Shown here one piece after another: positions 34,565 to 43,608 of a stretch of DNA of 64,000 bases. Each line of letters begins with the position of its first letter. The stretch's first letter is position 1. Origin of the DNA: Microseira sp041929235 (lineage in GTDB: Bacteria > Cyanobacteriota > Cyanobacteriia > Cyanobacteriales > Aerosakkonemataceae); NCBI RefSeq assembly GCF_041929235.1, contig NZ_JBHFNP010000057.1, forward strand, positions 1-64,000. Reading direction: 5' to 3'. Below the pieces are notes generated by a model, which saw only the letters and a list, made by a program, of their open reading frames with translations, was not told the origin of the DNA and searched no databases. The position numbers and the translations under genes were made by a program.

Positions 34565-35452
34565 TTACTGCTGGGAAGTACAGCACCGAACCAAAGGTTG
34601 CGAAACTAGCTCATCCAAACGCACCCCTCGATGTCGCAACAAATCAGCCCAAGCAGCATCCAGCGAGGCATCTGGCGCTGTTTGGCGCAGTTCGGCTAAA
34701 GCCGTCAGAGTGTCGTACCACCAGCCATTTTCGGCATAAACTACAATTCGCTCTCTTGCTGTTACCGCTTGTAACTGACTCACAGCAGCAGCACTTGGCG
34801 TCACCCGCTTCACCCATCCCGATACCGCTGGAGCTTCATCCCGATTGTTGGTACAAAAGAAAGAAACAGACCAACGGTATTTCTTGCCAACTTCCAGCGG
34901 CGACACTGTTTCTGGCAGGGGGAAACTCGCAATTCCCGGTTGACCCGTAAACTGAAAAGTACTCTTGTAAATTTGATTCTGGTTGGCATCCCGCAGGATA
35001 AACTCAACAGGGCGCGAGGATGCCACCTGATAGGGAATATACACCCAAAAAGTTGGATGTGCCGCCGTTGTCCATCCCAAATTTGTTGTAGGAACCAAAG
35101 CAGTTAAAGGCTGATTGACAGCCGGACAACCGGGTCGGGTTCCCCCACCTTTGCGAGGCCCAGGAGCGCCGTCATTTGGGGGTTGGAATTGTACGCTTAG
35201 ATTGATAGGCAGCGATCGCTCAGTAGGCGTCTTTGCTAACATTTTCGGCGAAACTGGATGCGCCTGCAACTTTGTTGGACTACCGCTCAAGCCAAGCACT
35301 GTCAGTATAAGTGCAACTTCAACAAACATAGTTGCAACTTGAAAATTTCTGGTAGGATTTATGCCCAGGTAAATGCGGTGCTGCTGAAGCATCCCGATTA
35401 AATTTGAATATCTGCCATCCCAATCGTATTTTCCCATCATACACCTGCTCAT
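34565..35452 (-). CDS. DUF928-family secreted protein
   Basis: The frame has 295 residues; alternative starts at 35392 and 35329 place the hydrophobic segment (FVEVALILTVLGLSG) close to the N-terminus, as expected for a signal peptide. The mature part has the DUF928 hallmark FQPPNDGAPGPRKGGGTRPG, then YRWSVSFFCTNN and a helical end (TLTALAELRQTAPDASLDAA). DUF928 proteins are restricted mostly to cyanobacteria and have no known activity. They are often found next to CHAT/CHASE2 genes, as here: the gene starts 4 bases after the CHAT-CHASE2 gene and is followed by the TPR-CHAT gene. A periplasmic partner or sensor role in that system is an inference. Confidence 0.85.
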   Translation of the reverse strand: MSRCMMGKYDWDGRYSNLIGMLQQHRIYLGINPTRNFQVATMFVEVALILTVLGLSGSPTKLQAHPVSPKMLAKTPTERSLPINLSVQFQPPNDGAPGPRKGGGTRPGCPAVNQPLTALVPTTNLGWTTAAHPTFWVYIPYQVASSRPVEFILRDANQNQIYKSTFQFTGQPGIASFPLPETVSPLEVGKKYRWSVSFFCTNNRDEAPAVSGWVKRVTPSAAAVSQLQAVTARERIVVYAENGWWYDTLTALAELRQTAPDASLDAAWADLLRHRGVRLDELVSQPLVRCCTSQQ

Positions 35453-35455
35453 TCT

Positions 35456-37723
35456 TTACGGATGTTGTCGATTTTGATAAGCGTTATAAGCTGCCAAAAT
35501 TCCTCCAGTTGCTATCAAAGCTAACGCAGCTGGAATCAGCGGTATCCAACCACCCAAAAGTAGAAATACAAAGCAGATTCCAGATAAAGCAATAATCGCC
35601 GCCCCTCCTGCCACTAAAAATAGCATCGGCGAACAGCGCCAAAATAGCAATCCGCCTACTAAAGACCAAACCCCAATCCAAAGCATTTCAATTATCGGAG
35701 ACCAAACCCACAATAGGGGTCTGCGATCTAAAACAGCACTGAGAATCTGACTTGTCATCTGTGCATGAATAATTACCCCCGACATTTGCTGATAACTTTG
35801 TCCTCCCTCGCTGTAGGGAGTGAAAAATAGATCCTTAGCACTAGGAGCAGTTACACCAATCAGGACGATGCGATTTTTTACCCAGTTGGATTCAAATTGA
35901 CCGCTGAGAATTTGAGTCAGGCTAACTTGTTGGGAAACATTGGGAAAGCGGTAATTGAGCAGTATTTGATAACCTCGCGAATCCAGTTTGGCGTAGCCTC
36001 CGGTAGTGGGTTGCAATTTTCTGAAAATGATGTTTTTGAGCTGCAAAACTGATTCTGGGGGCGATTCAATTCCTTCTGCTGCCAGGTAGTGCAATGCTAA
36101 TCGGAGACTAAAAGAAAACTGGGTGCTGCAAGCAGAATCAGGAGTGGGGGTAAGGCTTAAAAGATGGCGGCGGGTAATGCCATCAAAGTCATACACTATA
36201 TCGCTAAACCCCAAACGTTGGTCGGGAATTCCTGGTAGAGGAGGAACTCCCGAATTGTCTCCCTCGCTGACTTTGCATACAGCAATCAGGCGGCGATTTT
36301 GACGCATCTGGGCAATTAAATTCCTATCTTTGACCTGCGGGCGATGGATATCCAAGCCGATGAATCGCGGTTGATGCGGCTCTAGCTTGGCGATCGCACG
36401 CGCTAAAATACCATCCGGTAGGGGAAATCCATATTGGTTGAGATCTTCTTCGGTCGCCCCAACCACCAGCAGGCGCGGATCTGGCTGTTCGGCGGGGCGC
36501 AGGCGCACCAATCCATCGAAGGCTTTGAGTTCTAATCCCTGGAGTAGGGACAGCGATCGCAATCCTACGATCAAAAAAGTACTTGCCAGACTCGCGCACA
36601 AAGCTACTCGCAGTCGGTGACGTTCAATCCGGCGCAAGCTTTGCCAGGTGGGAGGTACGGCGGCAGGATTTTGACCAATGACCGGCAGCCAACTGGCGCA
36701 GGGAAATTCATCCTCCAGTGCTTGCAACCGTTCCCGCGCTTCCCGTACCGCCAGATAGAAGGATTTCCCCCGCGCAAACGCTTCCAGAAAATAGGTCAGA
36801 AATGCCCCTGCCACGCGGTCTGGTATCGGTTCTCGCATCACGATACTCTGAGGTAGGTGCAATGCGGCTAGCTGGTTAGCTAATCCCAACCCATCGCAAG
36901 AGTTGAAAATAGCCAGTTGCAATCCTTGGGCGATCGCGTGACGCAAAGCATTGTGCAAATCGTCAATCGTTAGGCTTTGAGTATCATCTAATTCCATCCG
37001 ACCCTGTTCTATCCGGGTCGAACTATGTCCGGCAAAAAAGAAGATATCCCACCTATGCCGCCATAATTCGTCGCTAATGGTTCTGCGCGATCGCTCTGTC
37101 GGAAATTTTACCTCTGCCCCCGGTAAATGCTTCAATACAGTCCTGTCTCGATCTCGATCGATACCTTGGCTATTGCCAAAAACAGACAAAATTCTGACTT
37201 TACCTGGTGTTTTTTGAGCCGGATATCGCACTAACTCATAATTTGAAATACTCAGAGCCATTTCTGATTTTGGATAATCCTCAAACAAATCCCAAAGATG
37301 CCAAGGAAATTGCCGCACTTGCAGATCGTCGGTTTCAATTAGCAGCCGAATTTCTTGGTCTTTTTTAGCTAATTCCTGCCATAATTTCTTGGATATCGGG
37401 TGAAACTCTTCTGAGCGCAGCCACGTATTGAAACGGGTTTTTAACTGCTGGCAAATATTGTGAAACTCGGCTTCGGAAACATTGGTCACCGTTGCTTCAG
37501 TTTCGTTAAAAGTAATGCGGAGCCGCCACCCCAAACGCTCGTAAAGCGCTGTATAAAACAACTGCCAATTACGGTAAAGTCGGGGCAAATCAGGAGCTGG
37601 CGGTAAGCTGGCAGTCAATTGCATCTGGCGAGGGTTGTCATCCTCGCCAATTTGTACCGTTACATCTGGAAATCCTTGCTGCCAGGAACCTTTTCCCAGC
37701 CGCAAGACCACCAACCAACTCAT
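35456..37723 (-). CDS. CHAT-CHASE2 membrane protein (cytoplasmic caspase-like domain, extracytoplasmic sensor)
   Basis: The protein has 755 residues. Residues about 120-360 form a CHAT peptidase domain with His in FFFAGHSS near 229 and Cys in IFNSCDGLG near 274, both present. A first transmembrane helix (VALCASLASTFLIVGL) near 380 leads into a CHASE2 domain from about 400 to 640 (LKAFDGLVRLRPAEQPDPRL; FIGLDIHRP), and three hydrophobic helices lie near the C-terminus. This puts a sensor outside and a protease inside, so an external signal could switch proteolysis. CHASE2 usually feeds histidine kinases or adenylate cyclases. The gene is between DUF1822 and DUF928 in a same-strand cluster with a sigma factor. 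The ligand is unknown. Confidence 0.9.
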   Translation of the reverse strand: MSWLVVLRLGKGSWQQGFPDVTVQIGEDDNPRQMQLTASLPPAPDLPRLYRNWQLFYTALYERLGWRLRITFNETEATVTNVSEAEFHNICQQLKTRFNTWLRSEEFHPISKKLWQELAKKDQEIRLLIETDDLQVRQFPWHLWDLFEDYPKSEMALSISNYELVRYPAQKTPGKVRILSVFGNSQGIDRDRDRTVLKHLPGAEVKFPTERSRRTISDELWRHRWDIFFFAGHSSTRIEQGRMELDDTQSLTIDDLHNALRHAIAQGLQLAIFNSCDGLGLANQLAALHLPQSIVMREPIPDRVAGAFLTYFLEAFARGKSFYLAVREARERLQALEDEFPCASWLPVIGQNPAAVPPTWQSLRRIERHRLRVALCASLASTFLIVGLRSLSLLQGLELKAFDGLVRLRPAEQPDPRLLVVGATEEDLNQYGFPLPDGILARAIAKLEPHQPRFIGLDIHRPQVKDRNLIAQMRQNRRLIAVCKVSEGDNSGVPPLPGIPDQRLGFSDIVYDFDGITRRHLLSLTPTPDSACSTQFSFSLRLALHYLAAEGIESPPESVLQLKNIIFRKLQPTTGGYAKLDSRGYQILLNYRFPNVSQQVSLTQILSGQFESNWVKNRIVLIGVTAPSAKDLFFTPYSEGGQSYQQMSGVIIHAQMTSQILSAVLDRRPLLWVWSPIIEMLWIGVWSLVGGLLFWRCSPMLFLVAGGAAIIALSGICFVFLLLGGWIPLIPAALALIATGGILAAYNAYQNRQHP

Positions 37724-37819
37724 ACTATTTTGGGAATAGGTAAGTGGTAATCAATTATGGCTAATTGTTCGAGTTTCATATTCAGGCAAAATTAATAAAC
37801 AACAACCAACAAACGCCGA

Positions 37820-38782
37820 TTAAATGATAAAATATTCCGTCAAGCTAACCCGATCGAGAGCGATTTGAATTCGGAAACTCTCGCTCGGACGACCTTGGAA
37901 GCGGGGCAGTTGAATATAGTTATCGAGACTGCGCGATCGCACCGAACGCAATGTTTCCCCGGTTTCCGAAAGCACGGCTAGGACGAGATCGGGTGGTAGG
38001 TAGGTTTCTCCTGGTACTGGATGCACTTGCACGCAAATCCCCACTTGCCCGTCTGCTTCGGGGATTAAGGCTACGAGCAGGGTTACGGTTTGACTCCCCA
38101 ACTCAATGCCCAAATCAATCAGCTTGGCTGCTCTAATGCTCCCCTCTGTCAAGTCTCTCAAGGAGGAGCTGGCCCTAAAATTGGGCGCTAAATTCCCGCT
38201 ATCGGAACCAAACAGGGTTTCTAGGGTCTGCCAACCAGCGGCAAACAGATTCTCAAACCATTGGCTGAGGATCGTTGGTGTTTCGGCAGTTGCGGGTTGC
38301 CTCAGTTGATGCAGGTGACGCAGCAGTGCTTCTAAGGGTTGCAATTGGCTGATAGGTAATTCTTCAGTTGTTACCGATGGCACAAATCCTAGCAGCGTTG
38401 CTCTGCGTGCAGATTCGTCTATCTGTGCGATCGCATAACCGATCCGATCGTCCCAAACTTCAAGGGGAATGTGGCAGGTTGACGCTCCTGGCGTAACGGG
38501 GCGACATTCTAAATGTCCCAGTCCGGTGACTTTAAGGTCGGCGACATCGGCAGCTAGACGCAGAACGGGGTTAAAGCTGTCGCTGGCTTTGAGATCGGTG
38601 TCAATTCCCATCATTTGCAAGTAGTCGTTGACAGCCAATACCGCCAATGTGTTGAGATATACCTGCTGTGCTGTAGGTGCATCGGGAATTTGGTCAGCAT
38701 TCTGTCGTGCTATCCGTCGTGCTTGGGTAGTGATGGGTAGGGGTAAGAATTTTTCTTCGATGCTTTGGAAGCTGCCAATCAT
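37820..38782 (-). CDS. DUF1822-family protein
   Basis: The protein has 320 residues. ARRIARQNADQIPDAPTAQQ and YLNTLAVLAVNDYLQMMGID are the conserved start of DUF1822, a family confined mostly to cyanobacteria. The C-terminal half is beta-rich (VGICVQVHPVPGETYLPPDL). There is no signal peptide or membrane helix. DUF1822 genes commonly lie beside a sigma-70-like gene and CHAT/CHASE2 genes, and this arrangement is seen here: sigma factor 56 bases upstream, CHAT-CHASE2 97 bases downstream. It could be an anti-sigma factor or an adaptor between sensor and sigma factor, but nothing in the sequence proves that. Confidence 0.85.
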   Translation of the reverse strand: MIGSFQSIEEKFLPLPITTQARRIARQNADQIPDAPTAQQVYLNTLAVLAVNDYLQMMGIDTDLKASDSFNPVLRLAADVADLKVTGLGHLECRPVTPGASTCHIPLEVWDDRIGYAIAQIDESARRATLLGFVPSVTTEELPISQLQPLEALLRHLHQLRQPATAETPTILSQWFENLFAAGWQTLETLFGSDSGNLAPNFRASSSLRDLTEGSIRAAKLIDLGIELGSQTVTLLVALIPEADGQVGICVQVHPVPGETYLPPDLVLAVLSETGETLRSVRSRSLDNYIQLPRFQGRPSESFRIQIALDRVSLTEYFII

Positions 38783-38838
38783 AATGTTTTCCTAATTGTT
38801 CGGTTGTTAGAAGGCATTTGGTTGGGAAAATGCGATCG

Positions 38839-39582
38839 CTAATCTTCGTTGAGATATCCCTCAGATTCGCCAAATTTACGCAAACGGGGCAAGCATTGGC
38901 GTTGATAAAAAGAGTTCAAGGTTGAAATCGGCAGGCCAAATTCCTCTGATAACTTTTTCCACGGAGTTCTTGGAGGTAAGCAGCGCAGAATTAAAACTTG
39001 GCAATTGACCTCTGGATGTCCGTTAATATGAACGCGCCTTAACTCCCCATCCGGATCTGTCTGAACCCACTCGATTGTCTCTTCTAGGATAGCCAGCGGA
39101 CGATCCGAACCTGCTGGCAGATTATCCACTGGATCGGTTGTTCCCTCACTTCCTGGAATAGGTTGAACAGTTCTAGCTTTCTGATTGTCCGCCTCGATGC
39201 GGAAATCTTGCAGTCGTCGCTTGAGGTACTTATCCAGCCAAGTAATAACGCTACTGCGATTGGGATCGTAGGGTTGTTGAGCCGTATTCGCTTCGCAAAG
39301 ATTGCGGCACAAATACAACCACGTTTGTTGCAAGGCGTCCTCATAATCGGGGATGTTCTCTTGCCATAGCCTGCCGGATTGCTCTATGGCTCGTATAATC
39401 TCCGTCAAGCCTTTTTGTCGCTCAACACTCCTGGGAGGATGCTTACAGGTATCTTCAATTAGCTTGCTTCGCTTCGCGCTTAGCTCATCCATAGAACAAC
39501 GACCCCAGATTAGATTGGTTGCCTTTAATAAATCCCATTGTTTCTCAGGAGTCAGGTCATTCATCGCCCAATTTTTGTTCAA
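38839..39582 (-). CDS. Sigma-70-family RNA polymerase sigma factor (group typical of the DUF1822/CHAT cluster)
   Basis: The frame has 247 residues; an ATG six codons in (MNDLTPEKQWDLL) is a likely alternative. DYEDALQQTWLYLCRNL is the region 2 signature, and TWLDKYLKRRLQDFRIEADN continues it. Region 4 is a helix-turn-helix at the C-terminus (WKKLSEEFGLPISTLNSFYQ). The factor is small and lacks region 3, like extracytoplasmic-function sigma factors. It opens the minus-strand cluster of DUF1822, CHAT-CHASE2, DUF928 and TPR-CHAT. It may control this cluster, possibly also the giant genes. Its promoter must lie in the 284 bases to 39866, shared with the divergent DUF4282 gene; no clear promoter motif was picked. 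Confidence 0.85.
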   Translation of the reverse strand: MNKNWAMNDLTPEKQWDLLKATNLIWGRCSMDELSAKRSKLIEDTCKHPPRSVERQKGLTEIIRAIEQSGRLWQENIPDYEDALQQTWLYLCRNLCEANTAQQPYDPNRSSVITWLDKYLKRRLQDFRIEADNQKARTVQPIPGSEGTTDPVDNLPAGSDRPLAILEETIEWVQTDPDGELRRVHINGHPEVNCQVLILRCLPPRTPWKKLSEEFGLPISTLNSFYQRQCLPRLRKFGESEGYLNED

Positions 39583-39866
39583 ACGTGAATCTCACCCAAC
39601 ATTCAGTCATCAGCAGCCAGTTAAAAAATTACGCAGCACTGCCCCCAAAAATTATTAATTCTTGTGAAGCTGTAGCCCGTCCCAATCTGAATGTAAAGTT
39701 TTCTAACAAATTGAACAATTTTTTGATAGTTACCGATGAATCGATAACAACTTAAAAGTTTTGGCTTGGCATCAGCGAAGTTTTAGACATTCGCGTGCCG
39801 GTTTAAGTCTGCATCTACTATAAAGCAAAACCTTTAGACAAGCAACAGCATGGAGGACAAGGGATA

Positions 39867-40118
39867 ATGAATAACTTTGTAGTTGATTTTTTGGGTTTTC
39901 GGATGATGGTGAGTTCTTTGATTATCCGAATCATTTACGCTATCGGATTGCTTGGTATCACTATTTATGGGTTACAGCAAGCTTTGGGAAATCTTCTGGT
40001 GGGATTGGGAATCATCATCCTGGCTAATTTATTGTGGCGGATTTTTTGTGAAGCCTTGATTTTGTTATTTGGAATTCATCAGGAGCTAGTCAAAATCTCT
40101 CGTAACTTCAAAAGCTGA
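39867..40118 (+). CDS. Small DUF4282-like membrane protein
   Basis: The protein has 83 residues with two transmembrane helices (SLIIRIIYAIGLLGITIYG; LLVGLGIIILANLLWRIF) and a short C-terminal tail with GIHQELVKI. The pattern FLGFRMMVSS at the start and RIFCEALILLFGIHQELVKI at the end fits DUF4282. GGAGG lies ten bases before the ATG. It is divergent from the sigma factor gene and 61 bases upstream of the NYN gene, with which it probably forms an operon. Function unknown. Confidence 0.75.
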   Translation: MNNFVVDFLGFRMMVSSLIIRIIYAIGLLGITIYGLQQALGNLLVGLGIIILANLLWRIFCEALILLFGIHQELVKISRNFKS

Positions 40119-40179
40119 CCAAAAAATCCAGAATTAACTAATTGACAAATACCAAATTATTACAGTCTAGGTGTAAGTT

Positions 40180-41253
40180 ATGTCAACGCTTAATAACGAG
40201 CAACACAAGCTACTCAATCTTGCCAACAAAATATCTCTGTTTAGCTCGGTAATTGGAGCGGGAATTTCAGCAATCTCCGGGCAAGTAGTCTATGCTGTCG
40301 TACCGCTTTCTTTTGCCATAGTGCTGCTTAACGATTCCAACCGTCGCCGCTTTGAGTGGCTACAACAGACCCGACAAAACTACCAGAGTGCTGTTGCTGA
40401 TGTCGAGCAGCACTCTCCAGAATTAGAGAATTTGAAAGCAGCCTACACTCAACCAGACCCAATGCCTCAAAAGTATTTAACCAAGACGCATTTAACGCCC
40501 ATTATCTCTAAAATGCATCAACTCCAGCATCAGTTAAAGATTATAGAGCTAGGAGAGATTCAGACATTAACACAGCAGGTGAAAGAACAGCAGGAACTGC
40601 TAGAAAATTTGGATGCCAGCACCGAAGCTCTACACGACCGTACTCGCAATTGGGAGCAATGGCAACAGCAGCTAGCAGAAGTACAACAGGCATTAAAAAT
40701 AGAGGTTTTTAGCCGAACAATTCCACCCAGTTTGGTAGCAATTCCAGCAACTGCTAAATCGCCCTATCGCAGTCAAAAGGAACGAGTGGCTATATTTGTT
40801 GATGATGCCAATCTCTATCACGCTGCCTCATCACTAGGTATCAAGATTGATTACACTCATCTGCTTTCGCTTCTGAAAGCAAAGTCTAGTGTTTGCCAAG
40901 TCTTTTTATACACGGGTGTCGAGCCAACGAACAAGAAACAAAAGAGTTTTTTATCGTGGTTGCGGCGGCAGGGTTATCGGATTGTGAGCAAAGAAGTGGT
41001 GCGGCGGGCGGATGGTTCAAAAAAGGCAAATCTGGATGTAGAACTATCTTTAGATCTGGTAAATTTAGCCAACTCTTACGATACGGCTGTTTTAGTCAGT
41101 GGGGATGGAGACTTTACCTTTCCGGTTAAGAGCGTGCAAAGCCGAGGTAAGCGGGTGGAGGTCGTCAGCTTTGGTTCTAGAACCAGTGATGCTTTGCTCA
41201 AGGTGGCAGACTCCTACCTCGACTTGGAAACGATAATAGATCAAATTTGTTAG
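40180..41253 (+). CDS. NYN-domain (LabA/DUF88-like) protein with an N-terminal membrane and coiled-coil region
   Basis: The protein has 357 residues. Residues 15-50 form two hydrophobic helices (LFSSVIGAGISAISG; VVYAVVPLSFAIVLLN), and residues 60-185 are a glutamine-rich coiled coil. Residues 200-355 are a PIN-like NYN domain with the acidic residues VAIFVDDANLYH, NLDVELSLDLV and LVSGDGDFTFPV. NYN proteins are putative ribonucleases; LabA in Synechococcus affects circadian output. A membrane-tethered version with a long coiled coil is less common. The acidic residues expected for metal binding are kept. It follows the DUF4282 gene by 61 bases. RNA target unknown. Confidence 0.85.
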   Translation: MSTLNNEQHKLLNLANKISLFSSVIGAGISAISGQVVYAVVPLSFAIVLLNDSNRRRFEWLQQTRQNYQSAVADVEQHSPELENLKAAYTQPDPMPQKYLTKTHLTPIISKMHQLQHQLKIIELGEIQTLTQQVKEQQELLENLDASTEALHDRTRNWEQWQQQLAEVQQALKIEVFSRTIPPSLVAIPATAKSPYRSQKERVAIFVDDANLYHAASSLGIKIDYTHLLSLLKAKSSVCQVFLYTGVEPTNKKQKSFLSWLRRQGYRIVSKEVVRRADGSKKANLDVELSLDLVNLANSYDTAVLVSGDGDFTFPVKSVQSRGKRVEVVSFGSRTSDALLKVADSYLDLETIIDQIC

Positions 41254-41723
41254 GGCAAATCTGGTTGATTGCTCGCTATTTTGTACTGAAAAATTTGCTT
41301 TACTTCGCATTGTAGGAATTATGCAATACGAGGCTATCAACCAGATTTATTCGTTCTTCTTTAGTTACCAAACAAACGATTTTTCTTAGAAGCTGGGAAT
41401 ATGAGCGTAAGCCATAAGCAGATTTATAGCGATAAAATTCGTTCGTAAAGCACCTCAATATTTGCATGTTTAAGTGACACTCAAATGATCTACCCAAGTC
41501 GTGTTTAACCAAAAAAAGCGACTGGTAATTTGTCCGGGAAACAGTTAGATCTATTAATTAAGGACATTCAGCGAAATCAGGCTAACAATTTTGCGGCTGA
41601 GAGACGTAGTAGAAGATCCGACTTACTTAGGTTCAAGTTTTTGATTCTAGGTATAGGTTGCTCATTGTAAAAATACTAATTTTATCGAAAAAATCGGCAA
41701 TCAAGTAAATAGAGGATTAACAA
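41254..41723. other. Intergenic stretch before the split-protease genes
   Basis: No gene, RNA or strong hairpin is recognised in these 470 bases. The 3' part presumably holds the promoter of the protease pair. AGAGGATTAACAA directly before the ATG at 41724 supplies its ribosome site. Confidence 0.5.
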
Positions 41724-43598
41724 ATGTCTGAAGTTTTTCAAGGAAATTGGCGATGGCGCGTGACCGAAAAGAATGCCGGATTTGACCAGCGCTTTCGCAT
41801 CGAAGGAGCCAGTAGCGGGAATGGAATTTATCCTGGCGTTGTTGGCACTGAAGTAGTTGTCAATGGGGATAATTGGACAGTTACTTTGGAATGGAACAAT
41901 GGAGTTGGTTCTGGCTGGCAGGAAAGCGCTGTCTTAAGTTCCGTTGGTTCTCTCAGTCCGTTAGTACTGATTCGGATTTTAGGGGCAGATGACAATTACC
42001 CCGACCAGCGAGATGGAGATTTTGACGATTTAACGATCGTTGCTGTCGATCTCGATCCAATCTTTGATGTGGTTCAGCGTCCCTTTGCAGTGGATCGCGG
42101 TACTCTGACCATGTTACCGGACGGCATTTTTGATGTCAGCCAAGGCATTCAATATATGGGTGTGCGTATCCGCAACGATTGGGATTACGACTGGGATGAA
42201 ACAACGGGTGTGACGATCTCGATTTCCAACACCAGTCGCATCCAATTGCAATCTCAGGGAATTCGCGTGATTGATGCGTGGACAACGCCAGAACAAAAGG
42301 CTTTGCAACAAGAGATGTCTGGCGGTTTTGTCAAAATACCTGTCTTGAGAAAAGGGCAAGAACGCACAATTTACTTCAAACTCGATGTTAGCAGCGCCAA
42401 GCCAAGTAAACCCAATGTGAATTTTGTGGCTCAACGGGTGGCGTGGGACCCTGCCTACGATGCACCTTCACGGCAAGTAGCACGGCAAATCTTTATCTCC
42501 CGTTCTACCTATGACCCGCTGAACCGAGAATTGGTTGCAGAAGTACCGGAAGGTACGGTCTACATGCGGTTGAACAAGGTTATTGTCGATAAGGAAAGTT
42601 TGGAGAAAGCAACCCTGGCTGCACTCAAAAATCCTTGCAAACGACAGCCGCCAAGACCAGGACAAGACAGCAAAACTTCTGACCGCGATAGGTTGCGGGA
42701 TGATTTGAAACGCAGCCTGGAAGATTTATTGTCGGGTAAACCAGTCGATCCTTGCCGATTACATGCTTTGTTGGATACCTGTTGCAGCGGTTCCCCGGAA
42801 TGCAAAGATGGGGGAGGCACAGGCGAAACTAACCCCGGTTCTGGTGGTTTGGGGGATGGCCCTGGAGGCGATAACTGGTGTCGATTTAAACCTTTTAACT
42901 GGTTACCTGTCGAGTTTGAATATCGGATTGTGCCTTCGCCACCGTTTGCCGGTCAATTTGGCCCGTTAGCTTTTGAGGACCCGTGGTGGAAAGTTATCTT
43001 AATTATTCTGGCGGCATTGCTAGCGGCGGCTTCCCTGGTTTACGACTATATCTTTGCCGGACAAGACCCCAACTTCGTCATTGGCAATATTACTGCCAAG
43101 TCTAATCGCAGCAGCAGCAATGTGGATGCAGCGATCGCCCGCCTGAACGGCTCTAGAGCCATAGACTTGAATGTGTTGGAAGCCCAAAGCGATGACCGTA
43201 ACAACAACTTACCGATCAACGGCAGCACGGGCGGTACAGTTGCCATCGACCGTTCGGATAACGGCGATCGGGGAATTCAAAATGCCATCTTGGGCAATGC
43301 GGTCTTCAAATCTGGTGCCAGAAGTGCCACTACAAGAGGCTTGGTATCCAGTATCAGCTTGAACACTAACGTCGATGGTGTTAGCTATACCAACCAAGTG
43401 CTGATTGCACAGCTGGCTGCGCCTAACAATCAGCCTTTGTCTCAAGGGGGAGATTCCGGTTCCTTATGGGTGGATCTGATCGGTCGCAGACCCGTGGCGC
43501 TGAATTTCGCAGGACCAGTCAGCGACGATGGCAGCAATGCGATCGCTAACCCGATTCGAGACGTGGTCAATTTGTTCGATCTTCACTTCAACGTATAG
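41724..43598 (+). CDS. Trypsin-like protease half with catalytic Asp and Ser but no catalytic His
   Basis: The protein has 624 residues. The N-terminal 260 residues look like beta-sandwich domains; RDGDFDDLTIVA resembles the DUF4114 Asp-rich motif. Then come a charged segment, a cysteine-containing linker (CCSGSPEC), a Gly-rich stretch, and one hydrophobic helix (VILIILAALLAAASLVYDYI). The C-terminal 160 residues match the second half of cyanobacterial trypsin-like peptidases: NVDAAIARL with Asp468 and SQGGDSGSLWVD with Ser578. The first half of such a domain, with the SN-x-HV histidine, is absent, but it is present in the next gene. No signal peptide is seen. It is probably co-translated with the next gene, whose start is 10 bases downstream. 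Confidence 0.75.
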   Translation: MSEVFQGNWRWRVTEKNAGFDQRFRIEGASSGNGIYPGVVGTEVVVNGDNWTVTLEWNNGVGSGWQESAVLSSVGSLSPLVLIRILGADDNYPDQRDGDFDDLTIVAVDLDPIFDVVQRPFAVDRGTLTMLPDGIFDVSQGIQYMGVRIRNDWDYDWDETTGVTISISNTSRIQLQSQGIRVIDAWTTPEQKALQQEMSGGFVKIPVLRKGQERTIYFKLDVSSAKPSKPNVNFVAQRVAWDPAYDAPSRQVARQIFISRSTYDPLNRELVAEVPEGTVYMRLNKVIVDKESLEKATLAALKNPCKRQPPRPGQDSKTSDRDRLRDDLKRSLEDLLSGKPVDPCRLHALLDTCCSGSPECKDGGGTGETNPGSGGLGDGPGGDNWCRFKPFNWLPVEFEYRIVPSPPFAGQFGPLAFEDPWWKVILIILAALLAAASLVYDYIFAGQDPNFVIGNITAKSNRSSSNVDAAIARLNGSRAIDLNVLEAQSDDRNNNLPINGSTGGTVAIDRSDNGDRGIQNAILGNAVFKSGARSATTRGLVSSISLNTNVDGVSYTNQVLIAQLAAPNNQPLSQGGDSGSLWVDLIGRRPVALNFAGPVSDDGSNAIANPIRDVVNLFDLHFNV

Positions 43599-43608
43599 GA
43601 AAAAGGCT

